DNA of 64,000 bases from Streptomyces inusitatus. GTDB taxonomy: Bacteria > Actinomycetota > Actinomycetes > Streptomycetales > Streptomycetaceae. The stretch is taken from the NCBI RefSeq assembly GCF_014651115.1, contig NZ_BMWG01000009.1, positions 1 to 64,000 on the forward strand, read 5' to 3'. The position numbers were made by a program, and so were the translations under genes. How positions within the stretch are numbered: the first letter of the stretch is position 1; every line of letters begins with the position of its first letter. The notes under the pieces are model-generated. The model was not told where the DNA came from. It did not search any database and saw nothing but the letters and a program-made list of their open reading frames with translations. Positions 10,201 to 17,852 of this stretch are shown one piece after another.

Positions 10201-11673
10201 CGCGACCCACGCCTCCGGCCCGGCGCCCTTCGCCCGCAGCACCGAGGCCAGCGCCGCCGAACGGCGCTCCAGCTCGGCGTAGGACAACTCCCCCACCGCG
10301 AGGCCGTCCGCGCCGAACCGGATCATCTCCAGCACGGTCGACGGCACCGGAGCACCGGCCGGGCCGGCCGGGCCGGCCGCGGGGGCGGCCGTCACCGAAG
10401 AGCCCGCCGTCAGCGCCGACAACCGGCGATCGGGGTCGGCGCACGCACGGTCCAGCAGGGCCAGCAGCCGCCGGGCGACACCGTCGACCGTCGCACCGTC
10501 GAACAGGTCCGTGTCGTGCTCGGTGACCACCGCCATCTCCGCGCCGCCGGACTCCACCATCAAGCTGAGGTCGACGTCGGCCGTGCCCGTGTCCGGCGGC
10601 ATCCGGTCGGCCCGTACGCCGGGGAACGCCACCTCGGGCGGGTCCTGCATCACAAGGTGCGCCTGGCACAGCGGCGCGTGGCTCGGGTCGCGGGAGGCGC
10701 CGACCGCCTCGACGATCCGGTCGAACGGGACCGCCGCGCCGCCCAGTCCCGCCGCGACCGCGCGGCGGGCCCTGGCCACCAGCTCGCGGAAGGTCGGATC
10801 GCCGCCGATCCCCACCCGCAAGGGCACCGGGTTCACGAACATTCCGACGACCCCGGCGAACTCCGGCCCCGGCCGCCCGGACCACAGGGTGGCGACCACC
10901 ACGTCGTCCTGACCCGCCGTCGTGCCCAAGGTGGCGGCGTACGCGGCCTGGAGCACCACGAACCGGGTGGCGCGCGTGGCGCGGGCGAGCGCGTCGACCC
11001 GCGCGGTGAGCCCCTCGGGGACGGCGTGGCGGCGCAGCTCCCCCCGGAAGGCGCGCATCCTCGGGCGGGGTCGGTCGGTGGGCAGGGTGAGCAGGTCCGG
11101 CGCACCGTCCAGGTCGGACACCCGGCGGGACGGGTCGTGGTCGACGGTGTCCGGCGGCGCTCCGGGGTCCGGCAGCGGCCGGGCCGGGTCGGTGTACAGG
11201 GCGCTGATCTCCTGGCACAGCACCGACAGTGACGTACCGTCGACGACCGCGTGATGCGTGTTGATCACCAGTACGTGGTCGGTCGGCGTGATCCGGCCCA
11301 GCCGGATCCGGAACAGCGGCCCGGTGCGCAGGTCGAACGGCTCCCGTGCGGCCTGCGCCGCGAACGCCTCCGCCTCCGTGTCCACGTCCGTGCCCGTGCC
11401 CGTGCCTACGTCCGCGTATGGCACCGTCCGCACCACGACATCCGCGGCGACCACCGGACCCACCCGTCCGACCGGCTCGCCGTCGACCTCGTCGAAGGTG
11501 GTTCGCAGCATCGGGTGCCGGGCCACCAGCAGATCCGCCGCGCGCCGGAGCGCGTCCGCCGACACGGGGCCGGCCAGCCGGAACACCGCCGGGTTGTTGT
11601 GCAGGGGTGCGCCGTCGGCGAACGCCTCAAGGAACCACAGTCGCCGGGCGCCGGGCGGGAGCGGGACCGTCAT
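4291..11673 (-). CDS. Dimodular NRPS, C-A-T-C-A-T-R with reductive release
   Basis: A 2460-aa nonribosomal peptide synthetase. Order: condensation 1 (1-430, HHAVVDG at 140-146), adenylation 1 (about 440-935, HTSGSTGRPK), carrier 1 (LSGGHSLA), condensation 2 (about 1040-1460, HHVICDD), adenylation 2 (about 1490-1985, HTSGSTGEPK), carrier 2 (AIGGHSLI), terminal thioester reductase (about 2110-2460, LTGATGFLG and YDLSKW). Reading pocket residues by eye against GrsA gives roughly D-I-W-Q-V-I-T-I-W-K for A1 and D-A-G-D-M-V-H-V-C-K for A2. I cannot assign either to an amino acid. The first condensation domain must accept a donor in trans, presumably from the A-T protein at 13519-15276. The reductase implies release as an aldehyde, cyclic imine or alcohol. 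Start: ATG at 11673 overlaps the upstream stop; longer in-frame extensions are alternative-frame sequence. Confidence 0.95.
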   Translation of the reverse strand: MTVPLPPGARRLWFLEAFADGAPLHNNPAVFRLAGPVSADALRRAADLLVARHPMLRTTFDEVDGEPVGRVGPVVAADVVVRTVPYADVGTGTGTDVDTEAEAFAAQAAREPFDLRTGPLFRIRLGRITPTDHVLVINTHHAVVDGTSLSVLCQEISALYTDPARPLPDPGAPPDTVDHDPSRRVSDLDGAPDLLTLPTDRPRPRMRAFRGELRRHAVPEGLTARVDALARATRATRFVVLQAAYAATLGTTAGQDDVVVATLWSGRPGPEFAGVVGMFVNPVPLRVGIGGDPTFRELVARARRAVAAGLGGAAVPFDRIVEAVGASRDPSHAPLCQAHLVMQDPPEVAFPGVRADRMPPDTGTADVDLSLMVESGGAEMAVVTEHDTDLFDGATVDGVARRLLALLDRACADPDRRLSALTAGSSVTAAPAAGPAGPAGAPVPSTVLEMIRFGADGLAVGELSYAELERRSAALASVLRAKGAGPEAWVAVDLPRGPDLVVAVLGIWRAGAVYVPVEPLWPEPRRRAVTEAARVVLTEIPDLPEEFERVDPGIAPESLAYVLHTSGSTGRPKAVGVPHRAVAGMLARSAALVGLGAGDVVAAMISPAFDISVWELVGPLTVGARVAPIPPEIVVDGPALARRLTAEAVTVVQVTPSVWAVLVAAGGVPECVRVRVSIGEVLTPELAGALGGAELWNTYGPTETTIWSTAERVRRGGRFGIGDPLDGVALHLLNAGLRPVDDDVVGEVYLGGFPLARGYLGAPGRTATSFVADPFSPVPGARMYATGDLARRRPGGVMEFVGRVDAQLKVRGHRVEPAEVEAALRADPEVADARVAGDGDRLVAYVIPAAGRPHWPGVRERLSRVLPAYLVPSALVSVDAFPLTSSGKLNVRALPPPAEEVAAADPHPGLETTIAEIFARLLARPVDRDDDFFLSGGHSLAAVKAVARIGASVGAEVTIRTLFANPTVAALAAAIDAGQGDPDIPEVSEVPKVVPAPPGRLSGPQHGLWIIHQAGRDNGAYVVHAAFRLEGALDEADLRARFAHTLAAHPALRSAIAVHDDTPRLSAAPYTDELSARAWRTTDLSAHADPWPEAERLAARDADRPFDLTRRPLVRAHLIRTAPTTHLLTITAHHVICDDTSISVLLTALSGATDIQGPRAALGTGTGAPGLPVPASAAVGPRRRTIEFWAETLRDAPPASGPAPDHPYGPTPGGSPHSESGPHSESGPGPARPRRADAAPGATHRFTVPAGLARRFATWCRGERATTFAGLLTVFAIVSSTRDGGDDLVVGTPVSTRPAGWDDVIGMFVTTLPLRLRTNRRATPRDLLADATGVVADAMDHADVSLADILTTVPTAVPATVPVPREDHPLFRTMLVLNRETAPVTFTGLTATPLPIDRATSRFDLTLHIREREGDWPALIDYRTDRYEADTIARIADQVLAVMETVTRHPGLPLSHLDLLSPADNAVHTALRTRTRTRSEPASPGGQDTPSTGPAVHTRPAATTVVGLIAAQTARTPDATAVLDLAAAPLTYRDLDRRSSAVASQLHEAGIRREDPVAITIPSGADAIVAILGVLKAGGCFVPVDPAQPPSRRHALIAASGARIVLTRETLPATGLPATGLPAIGLPAIGHHEPTPIHPSQLAYVVHTSGSTGEPKGVEVQHDTLLNLTTAFIAEHGLTAAHRLLMVPPPHFDAAFGDIFPVLAAGATLVIHPDPGGLTGGDLLRLCVEHRLSAVDTAAPLWQRWVADLAGERLPLEIMMVGGDIVPAATVRAWAKHGIPLHNHYGPTEATVCATSHRTVDGHEHPTRLPIGRPLRHVRVHLLDRALRRVPVGVVGEIYIGGTAPARGYRGNPAATAAAFFADPYGDHPGARMYRTGDLARLNPHGTIEFVGRADDQVKIRGNRVEPGEVAAVLAAHPAVVEAAVVARGDRLIGYVGVPAPTAPTRNTPDARVAVPDVPGLRAFCADRLPAHLVPDTVVVLDALPTTSTGKVDTTALPEPPTTPSAPADPPRTATERAVAAIWATVLDRSDVDRAADFFAIGGHSLIAAHVLAAVRDRLGVTVPMRTLFTAPTVAAFAAAVDDGAPADLPTADRLRADAVPPPEIRLRAVHPPGVPPAGPPRRILLTGATGFLGRHLLDQLLARTDARIHCLVRQGSIDRLPVTDRVIPVPGDLSAPGLGLSTEDHDTLRAVDAIYHNAAVPHFAAPYSTLKTAHVDATAAILRLAADSGAPLHLISTLGVFLGDAYDGRVVTEADAPTDPSGLTSGYDLSKWVADAMAAAARGHGLPVSIHRIAAIVGDTATGAADPRSAFSRWLTGCVAAGAVPDTAEVLDMVPVDTVAAAIVALSQTPDHLGRDHHYHGDGGLTRAALAAALTSAGHPTEVVPYDRWRERMLADPAGPFAPLAFSLPERPRPHPRFDCSRTWAAAAGAGVEFPPANERMLRRHLDFLTGAGALSGNG
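6785..6844. repeat. Four in-frame 15-bp tandem repeats inside the second A domain
   Basis: Units begin at 6785, 6800, 6815 and 6830. Units 1 and 2 are identical and units 3 and 4 are identical, as two slightly different pairs. On the coding strand they encode GLPAT or GLPAI four times between the A2 and A3 core motifs of adenylation domain 2. The reading frame stays open. Confidence 0.85.
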
Positions 11674-12242
11674 CGGTGCGCTCCCCGATCCCCGAACCGG
11701 CTTCGGTACGCCGCCAGATGCTCCGGGTCCGCCCGCAGGAACGGCGCGTCGGCGGCCACCATGTGCCGCACCGCCAGCAGCGGCAGCGGACTGCGCATCG
11801 GCCGGAAGTCCGCGTTCCACAGACCGGGCGCGGACGGCGGCCCCGGGTGGAACTCACCGATCATCAGGCCTCGTTCCACGAACCCGGGCTTCAGCTCCCG
11901 CTGTGTGCGGTCGATCTCCCCGGGCGTGACGTCCGGCAGCACCACCAGGACCGTCCGATATCTGGCCTGCGGCCCCTCACGCGGCGGCAGGTCGGGGAAC
12001 CAGTCACGGTAAGCGGTCATCACCGCCTCCAGGTCCGGCCGTCCGGGGTGTACGGCGAGGAAGAACCCGCCCCGTTCCAGCGAGAGCGCCGTGTACGGGC
12101 AGACGTCGCCGCCCCGCCCCAGATCGGGGTGCGGTCGGCACAGATAGGACCGCGCCCACGCGAGCACCACCTCGGCGGCGGCGGGCAGGTCCGGGTGACC
12201 CGGTTCAAACAGCGTGACGTCACCCGTCGGGTGGCTCAACAT
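11670..12242 (-). CDS. DUF6875-like protein
   Basis: A 190-aa cytosolic protein with no signal or membrane segment. Its pattern WARSYLCRPHPDLGRGG followed by VCPYTALSLE matches what I remember of the DUF6875 family, which turns up in biosynthetic clusters without a settled function. Conserved Cys, His and Pro in that block (YLCRPHPDLG and VCP) could bind metal or a cofactor, but this is a guess. ATG at 12242 overlaps the 3' end of the flavoprotein gene by 7 nt, and its TGA overlaps the NRPS ATG. It is therefore made in fixed ratio with the NRPS and may be an accessory or partner. Function not assigned. Confidence 0.75.
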   Translation of the reverse strand: MLSHPTGDVTLFEPGHPDLPAAAEVVLAWARSYLCRPHPDLGRGGDVCPYTALSLERGGFFLAVHPGRPDLEAVMTAYRDWFPDLPPREGPQARYRTVLVVLPDVTPGEIDRTQRELKPGFVERGLMIGEFHPGPPSAPGLWNADFRPMRSPLPLLAVRHMVAADAPFLRADPEHLAAYRSRFGDRGAHR

Positions 12243-13522
12243 CTCCCGCTCCGCTTCCACCGCGCCGCAGTGAGCAACGTGACTCCGCCGAACCCGACGA
12301 GCCCCACGAGTCCGCCGAGCCCGGCGAGGAGGCGGTCCTGATGGCGGGCCCGGGCGAGCGCGTCGCCGTACGGGAGGCTGCTGTGGCTGATCATCGCGTA
12401 CAGCGTCCGCCACCCCGGCAACAGGCGGCCGAGCGCGAAGTCGATCCGCTTACGGGCCAGGAACACCGGTGACCGCACCCGGTCGCGCAGCTCCACGAAG
12501 TTGCGCGCGGACAACTCGGCGAGCACATCGGTGTGCGGGCGGCGGCGGGCCTCGAACGCGGCGAGCGCGTCGCCCGGGGAGTGCTCGGCGAGACACGCGT
12601 CGAGCACCGCGCAGTCCTCGAACGCGGCGTTCATCCCCTGGCCGTAGAACGGGAACACGGCGTGCGCGGCGTCGCCGACGAGGACGACACGGTCGTGCTG
12701 CCACGGCGCGGTGCGCACCGACACCAGGCTGCCCGGCTCGTGCGCGAGGAACTGGGTGACCAGGTCCGGCACCAGTTCGGTCAGGTCGCCGAACTCCTCG
12801 GCCAGGAACGCCCCGGCCCGCGCCGGGTCGCGCAGCCCCGAGAACCCGGTGTCGCCGTCGAACGGCAGGAACACGGTGCCGGTCAGCGATCCGTCCGGGT
12901 TGGGGTGTGCCACCACCAGTCCCCGGCTGCTCGGCCACACGTGCAACGCCTCCGGCCGGTCGACGGCCGGGATGGTGAACTCCCGGTAGCCCCAGTCCAG
13001 ATGCGTCTGGTGGAACTCGGCGCGCACCCGGCGGTGCAGGTGCGCGCGCACGGTCGAGTACGCGCCGTCCGCGCCCACGACGAGATCCGCCGGGAACGTC
13101 CGGTCCGGGGTGCGCACCTCGGTATCGGCCAGGCCGGTGACGCGGTGCCCGAACCACAGCCGCAGCCGGGGAACCGATTCGGCGGCGTCGAGCAGGGCGA
13201 TGTTGAGGTCGTGGCGGCGGACCGAGTGCAGCACCTCGGTGTCGTCCGCGCCGTAGGGCTGGTAGGTGACCCGGCCGCTGTGGTGGACGATCCGCCCGCG
13301 CATGGGAACCGCTCTGGCCAGGGCCTCCTCAAGGAGGCCGATGTCGCGCAACGCCGCCCGTCCGCGTTCCGACAGCCCGACGCTGATCGACGCGGCGTCC
13401 GGGCCGTTCGTGCCGCGCGGGTCGCCGCGCCGCTCCACCACGTCCACCCGGTGGCCGCGGCGGGCCAGCCGGATCGCCAGCATGGTTCCGGCCATGCCCG
13501 CCCCGACGATGACGATGTTCAT
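12236..13522 (-). CDS. FAD-dependent monooxygenase, kynurenine 3-monooxygenase-like
   Basis: A 428-aa group A flavoprotein hydroxylase. The FAD Rossmann motif VGAGMAGTMLA starts at residue 7, the DG motif is VVGADGAYSTVR, and the GD motif is VGDAAHAVFPFYGQGMN. The C-terminal part (LPGWRTLYAMISHSSLPYGD) resembles kynurenine 3-monooxygenase. It ends with a hydrophobic segment (LVGLVGFGGVTLLTAA) and basic residues, like the KMO membrane anchor. The expected reaction is NADPH-dependent hydroxylation of an aromatic amine such as kynurenine or an anthranilate-type unit. ATG at 13522 overlaps the stop of the A-T gene, suggesting it acts on what that protein loads or on its precursor. No kynureninase or tryptophan dioxygenase gene is in the window. 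Confidence 0.88.
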   Translation of the reverse strand: MNIVIVGAGMAGTMLAIRLARRGHRVDVVERRGDPRGTNGPDAASISVGLSERGRAALRDIGLLEEALARAVPMRGRIVHHSGRVTYQPYGADDTEVLHSVRRHDLNIALLDAAESVPRLRLWFGHRVTGLADTEVRTPDRTFPADLVVGADGAYSTVRAHLHRRVRAEFHQTHLDWGYREFTIPAVDRPEALHVWPSSRGLVVAHPNPDGSLTGTVFLPFDGDTGFSGLRDPARAGAFLAEEFGDLTELVPDLVTQFLAHEPGSLVSVRTAPWQHDRVVLVGDAAHAVFPFYGQGMNAAFEDCAVLDACLAEHSPGDALAAFEARRRPHTDVLAELSARNFVELRDRVRSPVFLARKRIDFALGRLLPGWRTLYAMISHSSLPYGDALARARHQDRLLAGLGGLVGLVGFGGVTLLTAARWKRSGRC

Positions 13523-15276
13523 GTCCGGCCCCCGGCCGAGTCCGCCGGAGCCATCGGGTCCACCGAGGCCATCGGGGCCTTCGGGTCCGTTGAGTCCATC
13601 GCGGACAGGGCTTCAGCGAGATCGGCGGGTGTGGAGACGTCGAACACGGTGGCCACGGACGCGTCCACGGCCAGTTCGACCCGGATCCGGCTGACCAGCG
13701 CGGTGGCCATGAGCGAGGTGCCGCCGAGGGCGAAGAAGTCGTCGTCCGGCGCGACCGAGTCCACCGACAGCACCTCGGCGAACAACCGGGCGAGGTCGTC
13801 GGCGAGCGCGCCCGACGCCCGCGGCGCGGGCTCGGCGAACGCGGCCCGGTCCAGTTTCCCGTTGGGGGTCAAGGGGAAGTTCCCGACCACCTCGATCATG
13901 TCCGGGACGAGGTGGGCCGGCAGCCGCCCGGCGAGGTGCGCGCGCAGGTCCGGCACGCTCGCCCCGTGACGCGGCACCACATAGCCCACCAGGTAGGCGC
14001 CGAGCGGTCCGGAGTGGGCGACGACCGCCGCCCGCGCCACCGCCGGGTGAGCCCCGAGCGCGGCCTCCACCTCGGCCGGTTCGACCCGGTGGCCGCGGAT
14101 CTTCACCTGATCGTCGGCCCGGCCGAGGAACAGCAGGTCACCGCCTGGCAGCACCCGGACCAGGTCGCCGGTGCGGAACATGCGCGAGCCGGGCGGACCC
14201 CACGGGTCGGCGACGAACCGCTGCGCGGTCGGCCCGGGGCGGCCCAGATAGCCGCGCGCGACCCCGGCGCCGCCGATGTACAGTTCGCCCTCGGCGGCCG
14301 GGGCGCACTTCTCGTCCAGCACCCGTAGTTCGGTGCCGGGGATCGCCGCCCCGATCGGCACCACCGGGCCGCCGGTGAGCGGCGCGCTCATGGTGGCGCA
14401 CGCGGTCGTCTCGGTCGGACCGTAGGCATTGATCATCCGGCGGCCGGCGGACCATCGGGCGACGAGGTCCGGGCCCACCGCCTCCCCCGCGACGATCAGG
14501 CAGGCGACCGAAGGCAGCGCCATGTCCGGCTGGGTGGCGAGCGCGCTCGGCGGCATGCACACGTGGGTGACGCCGTGCTCGGCGACGAACCGGGCGAACG
14601 GTTCGCCGGGCGGAAGGCCCTCGGGCGGCGCGAGAACGAGCGTGGCCCCGGTGAGCAGCGCCATGCACAGATCGGCGACGGCGACGTCGAAGCCGACCGA
14701 CGCGTACTGCAACACCCGGGCGCCCGGCCCGGCGCCGAAGCGTTCCCGTTGCGCCGCGACGAGATGGGCGATCCCCGCGTGGGGAACGACCACGCCCTTG
14801 GGCTTTCCGGTCGAGCCGGAGGTGTAGATGACATAGGCGGCGCACGCCGGATCGGGATCCGCCGGCGGGGCGGCGGACACCACGGCGGACACCGCCGCGG
14901 CCTCCAGCGCCCGCAGCTCCCCCGGCGTCAGCACCAGGGCGGGACGGGCGTCGGCGAGCACGGCGGCCACCCGGTCCGGCGGTTGGGCGGAGTCGACCGG
15001 CAGGTACGCGGCTCCCGCGGCGAGCACGGCGACGACCGCGACCACCATGTCCGCGCCGCGCGGGATCGCGACGGCGACGATGTCGTCCGGCCCGACCCCG
15101 CGGTCTCGCAGCCCGCCCGCCACCGCGGAGGCCCGGGCGTCCAGTTCGCCGTAGGAGAGCGTGCCGTCAGCGGCGACGACCGCGATCGACTCCGGGGCCC
15201 GGGCGGCCTGGCGCCGGAACATCCCCGCCATCGTCTCGGCCGCCAATGAATTCACCGTATCTAATCGCGCGTCCAC
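13519..15276 (-). CDS. Stand-alone NRPS A-T didomain (loading protein)
   Basis: A 585-aa adenylation plus carrier protein with no condensation domain. The adenylation signature is YTSGSTGKPKG (near residue 160), A5 is NAYGPTETTACAT, A8 is DDQVKIRGHRVEPAEVE, A10 is PLTPNGKLDRAA, and the carrier site is FFALGGTSLM (Ser near 520). Pocket residues read by eye are roughly D-V-A-C-I-A-A-A-C-K, loosely like codes for large or aromatic residues. The start is GTG at 15276 with GGAG upstream. It is first in the six-gene operon and is followed directly by an aromatic-type hydroxylase. It probably loads the first residue and passes it to the N-terminal condensation domain of the large NRPS. Confidence 0.9.
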   Translation of the reverse strand: MDARLDTVNSLAAETMAGMFRRQAARAPESIAVVAADGTLSYGELDARASAVAGGLRDRGVGPDDIVAVAIPRGADMVVAVVAVLAAGAAYLPVDSAQPPDRVAAVLADARPALVLTPGELRALEAAAVSAVVSAAPPADPDPACAAYVIYTSGSTGKPKGVVVPHAGIAHLVAAQRERFGAGPGARVLQYASVGFDVAVADLCMALLTGATLVLAPPEGLPPGEPFARFVAEHGVTHVCMPPSALATQPDMALPSVACLIVAGEAVGPDLVARWSAGRRMINAYGPTETTACATMSAPLTGGPVVPIGAAIPGTELRVLDEKCAPAAEGELYIGGAGVARGYLGRPGPTAQRFVADPWGPPGSRMFRTGDLVRVLPGGDLLFLGRADDQVKIRGHRVEPAEVEAALGAHPAVARAAVVAHSGPLGAYLVGYVVPRHGASVPDLRAHLAGRLPAHLVPDMIEVVGNFPLTPNGKLDRAAFAEPAPRASGALADDLARLFAEVLSVDSVAPDDDFFALGGTSLMATALVSRIRVELAVDASVATVFDVSTPADLAEALSAMDSTDPKAPMASVDPMAPADSAGGRT

Positions 15277-15581
15277 TGCGTTTCACACTCCGTGACCCAC
15301 GGAAATCTATTAGGGGAACGAGGGGAACTCTGTCCCATGACTCGGATCGGTGTCAACGAGGTCGACAAGGTCGAGGAGGTGCATACCTAGGCGCTCACCC
15401 GATGCGCCAACCGCAATGGCAATTATGAGAACTTGCTCATGGAAATTTCGTTCCGTCGGCCTGTTCGACACCATAACCTGGCCGGTATCTTTCAGCCGCT
15501 TCCTGAGACTTGATCAATTACGCGCTGCCGAGCGCGCCCGAGTCGTGCTCGGAAATGGGTTGGCCATCTGGAGGAGTTCGG
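15277..15581. promoter_or_regulatory. Divergent promoter region between the NRPS operon and its likely activator
   Basis: This 305-nt gap is clearly less GC-rich than the flanks (for example around 15415-15500) and separates the minus-strand NRPS operon from the plus-strand StrR-like gene. Both must start transcription here. I looked for the StrR half-site pair GTTCGACTG/CAGTCGAAC and found only an isolated GTTCGACAC near 15466, so no operator is claimed. Confidence 0.4.
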
Positions 15582-16589
15582 ATGAGCGAGACATCGCCGT
15601 GTACGAAGCGATCAATGGACGCGCCGCCTGCGTCCGTGCCGGTCGACCAGGTGACCGAGACGAGTCTCCTGAGGGTCGCCGGCTCCAGTCCCGACCACGT
15701 CAGCGCGCTCGCGCAGTGCTCGGACGACCTCCCGCCGATCCTGGTGCACCGGCCGACCATGCGGGTGATCGACGGCGTGCACCGGCTGCGCGCGGCCAAG
15801 CTGCGCGGGGACGCCACCATCGGCGTACGGTTCGTCGACGGCACCGAGGAGGACGCGTTCGTGCTGGCCGTGAGCGTCAATGTGACCCAGGGGCTGCCGC
15901 TGACGCTGGCCGACCGCACGGCCGCCGCCGCCCGGATCCTCTCGTCGCATCCGCACTTGTCGGACCGTCTGATCGCGTCGACAGCCGGACTGTCCACCAA
16001 GACGGTGGCCGCGATTCGGAAGTGTGCAACCGGCGAAATGACTCAGTTGAACACCCGTCTCGGCCGCGACGGGAAAGTACGGCCACTCGACGCCTCCCAC
16101 GGACGCATGATTGCGAGTCGGGCGATCTCGAACAACCCAGATCTTTCGTTGCGGGAGATCGCCCGAATCGCCGGAATATCGGTCGGCACCGCCCGGGATG
16201 TCCGGGAAAGAATGCGTCGCGGCGAGGATCCTATTCCGCCGAGGCATCGCCTTTCCACCGGAAACCGCGCGGAAAACAGCAACGCACCGGGCGACAACAC
16301 CGGCGGTGACAACGGCGCCAACGGCACGCCTCGCGCCGAACGAAACCGGTTCCTGCTCTCGCTGCGCGCCGATCCGTCGTTGCGGTGCTCCGAGATCGGC
16401 CGCGCGCTTCTGCGGCTGCTCGACGCCAGCACCCTCGACGCCGCGCAGTGGGACCGCCTCGCCGCCGCCGTCCCCCAGCGCTGGTCACCGGTCGTCGCCG
16501 ACCTCGCCATGGACTGCGCGGCCGACTGGTCGGCGCTCGCCGGCCGGGTCCGCGGCCAGGTCCACGGGCAGGTCCGTGTCAGCGCGTGA
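15582..16589 (+). CDS. StrR-like pathway activator (ParB-N domain plus HTH)
   Basis: A 335-aa DNA-binding regulator. Residues about 20-115 form the ParB/sulfiredoxin-like domain (LPPILVHRPTMRVIDG, then VHRLRAAKLRG and NVTQGLPLTLADR) seen in StrR, the streptomycin activator, and its relatives in other antibiotic clusters. Two HTH-like segments follow (LIASTAGLSTKTVAAIRK and EIARIAGISVGTARDVRE). Start: GGAGGAG sits just upstream of ATG 15582; an ATG at 15510 lacks a site. It sits divergent to the NRPS operon and close to the transport genes, and probably activates the cluster. Its 3' end overlaps the 3' end of the convergent transporter gene by 105 nt. Confidence 0.88.
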   Translation: MSETSPCTKRSMDAPPASVPVDQVTETSLLRVAGSSPDHVSALAQCSDDLPPILVHRPTMRVIDGVHRLRAAKLRGDATIGVRFVDGTEEDAFVLAVSVNVTQGLPLTLADRTAAAARILSSHPHLSDRLIASTAGLSTKTVAAIRKCATGEMTQLNTRLGRDGKVRPLDASHGRMIASRAISNNPDLSLREIARIAGISVGTARDVRERMRRGEDPIPPRHRLSTGNRAENSNAPGDNTGGDNGANGTPRAERNRFLLSLRADPSLRCSEIGRALLRLLDASTLDAAQWDRLAAAVPQRWSPVVADLAMDCAADWSALAGRVRGQVHGQVRVSA

Positions 16590-17852
16590 GTCCGGCGCGC
16601 ACGCCACGGCGATCGCCGCCGCCAGCTGGACCACCGCGAACAGCGCGACCACCGGAAGCAGCGCCGACGAGCCGCCGGTGATCGCGACCGCGACCAGCGG
16701 CAAGAAGCTGGAGATCGTGACGCCTACCTGGTAGGTCACGGCGATCGCGGAGAACCGCACCATGGTCGGGAACAGGTCCACCAGGAACGCCGCCAGGCCA
16801 CCGTAGATCGCGCCGTGCGCGATGGTCAGCGCGGGGATGAACACCAGGGCGACCAGCGTCAGATCGCCCGAGGCCAGCCAGGCGCCCGCCGGGATCATCG
16901 CCGCCACCGCGACCGCGTAGCCGAAGATCATGACCCGCCGGCGGCCGAACCGGTCGGACAGTGCGCCGAACACCGGCAGTGTCACGCACTCCCCCAGGGC
17001 CGCGATCATCAGCCCGGTCAGCACGGTCGACCGCGCCTCCGGCCCGGCCTTCGCCGCGTGCGCCACCAGGAAAACGGTGAACATCGCGATCACCGACCCG
17101 GTGCCGAGCGAAGCGAGAATGCCGATCACCACGCGGCGCGGCCACCGCCGCAGCACCATGAGCACCGGCACCCGGGCGGGGCGGCTCTCCGCACGGCCAC
17201 GCACGAACTCCGGTGTCTCCTCGATCCCCAGCCGGACCCAGATGCCGATGCCGACCAGGACGCTCGACGCCAGGAACGGCAGCCGCCACCCCCAGGTGAG
17301 GAAGTCCTCCTCGGGCAGCTTGGAGATCAGCACAAAGGTCAGGTTGCTGCCGAACAGCGCCACCGCGAAGCCCATCGCGGGCCAGCTGCTGAGAAAGCCC
17401 CGGCGTCCGGGCGGGCCGTGTTCGGTGCTGAGGAGCACCGCGCTGCCCCATTCGCCGCCGATGCCGATGCCCTGCGCGACGCGCAGTGTCACCAACAGGA
17501 CCGGCGCGAGGACGCCGGCCGTCTCATAGGTGGGCAGCAGGCCGATGCCGAACGTGGCGATGCCCATGATGAGCAACGTCCACACCATCATCGACTTGCG
17601 GCCCACCCGGTCGCCGAAGTGGCCGAACAGCAGGCCGCCCAGCGGGCGCGCGACGAACCCGGCCGCGTAGGTGGCGAACGAGGCGAGCACACCGCCGGCG
17701 GTCGACGATCCCGGGAAGAACAGCGGGCCGAACACCAGCGCGGACGCCGTCGCGTACAGATAGAAGTCGTACCACTCGATGGCGGTGCCGACCGTGCTCG
17801 CGATCAGCACCCGGCGGACCGAACGAGGCTTCGAGGTCACCGCTGTCGTCAT
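16485..17852 (-). CDS. MFS transporter, MHS (metabolite:H+ symporter) type
   Basis: A 455-aa membrane protein with 12 predicted helices. The first loop carries GHFGDRVGRKSMM, the second half carries GALSDRFGRRRVM, and helix 1 includes AIEWYDFYLYATASALVF, all typical of the MHS branch (ShiA/ProP-like). Known members import organic acids or osmolytes with protons. Here the cluster context could equally mean export of the product. ATG at 17852 overlaps the stop of the upstream sulfatase-fold gene, so the two are coupled. Its last 35 codons are antisense to the end of the StrR-like gene. Confidence 0.85.
   Translation of the reverse strand: MTTAVTSKPRSVRRVLIASTVGTAIEWYDFYLYATASALVFGPLFFPGSSTAGGVLASFATYAAGFVARPLGGLLFGHFGDRVGRKSMMVWTLLIMGIATFGIGLLPTYETAGVLAPVLLVTLRVAQGIGIGGEWGSAVLLSTEHGPPGRRGFLSSWPAMGFAVALFGSNLTFVLISKLPEEDFLTWGWRLPFLASSVLVGIGIWVRLGIEETPEFVRGRAESRPARVPVLMVLRRWPRRVVIGILASLGTGSVIAMFTVFLVAHAAKAGPEARSTVLTGLMIAALGECVTLPVFGALSDRFGRRRVMIFGYAVAVAAMIPAGAWLASGDLTLVALVFIPALTIAHGAIYGGLAAFLVDLFPTMVRFSAIAVTYQVGVTISSFLPLVAVAITGGSSALLPVVALFAVVQLAAAIAVACAPDSRADTDLPVDLAADPAGERRPVGRAVHGEVGDDR

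Noticed and set aside
15440..15500. StrR-type operator in the divergent regulator region
   Set aside because: Only one half-site-like GTTCGAC was seen, and the matching inverted half is absent at the expected spacing.
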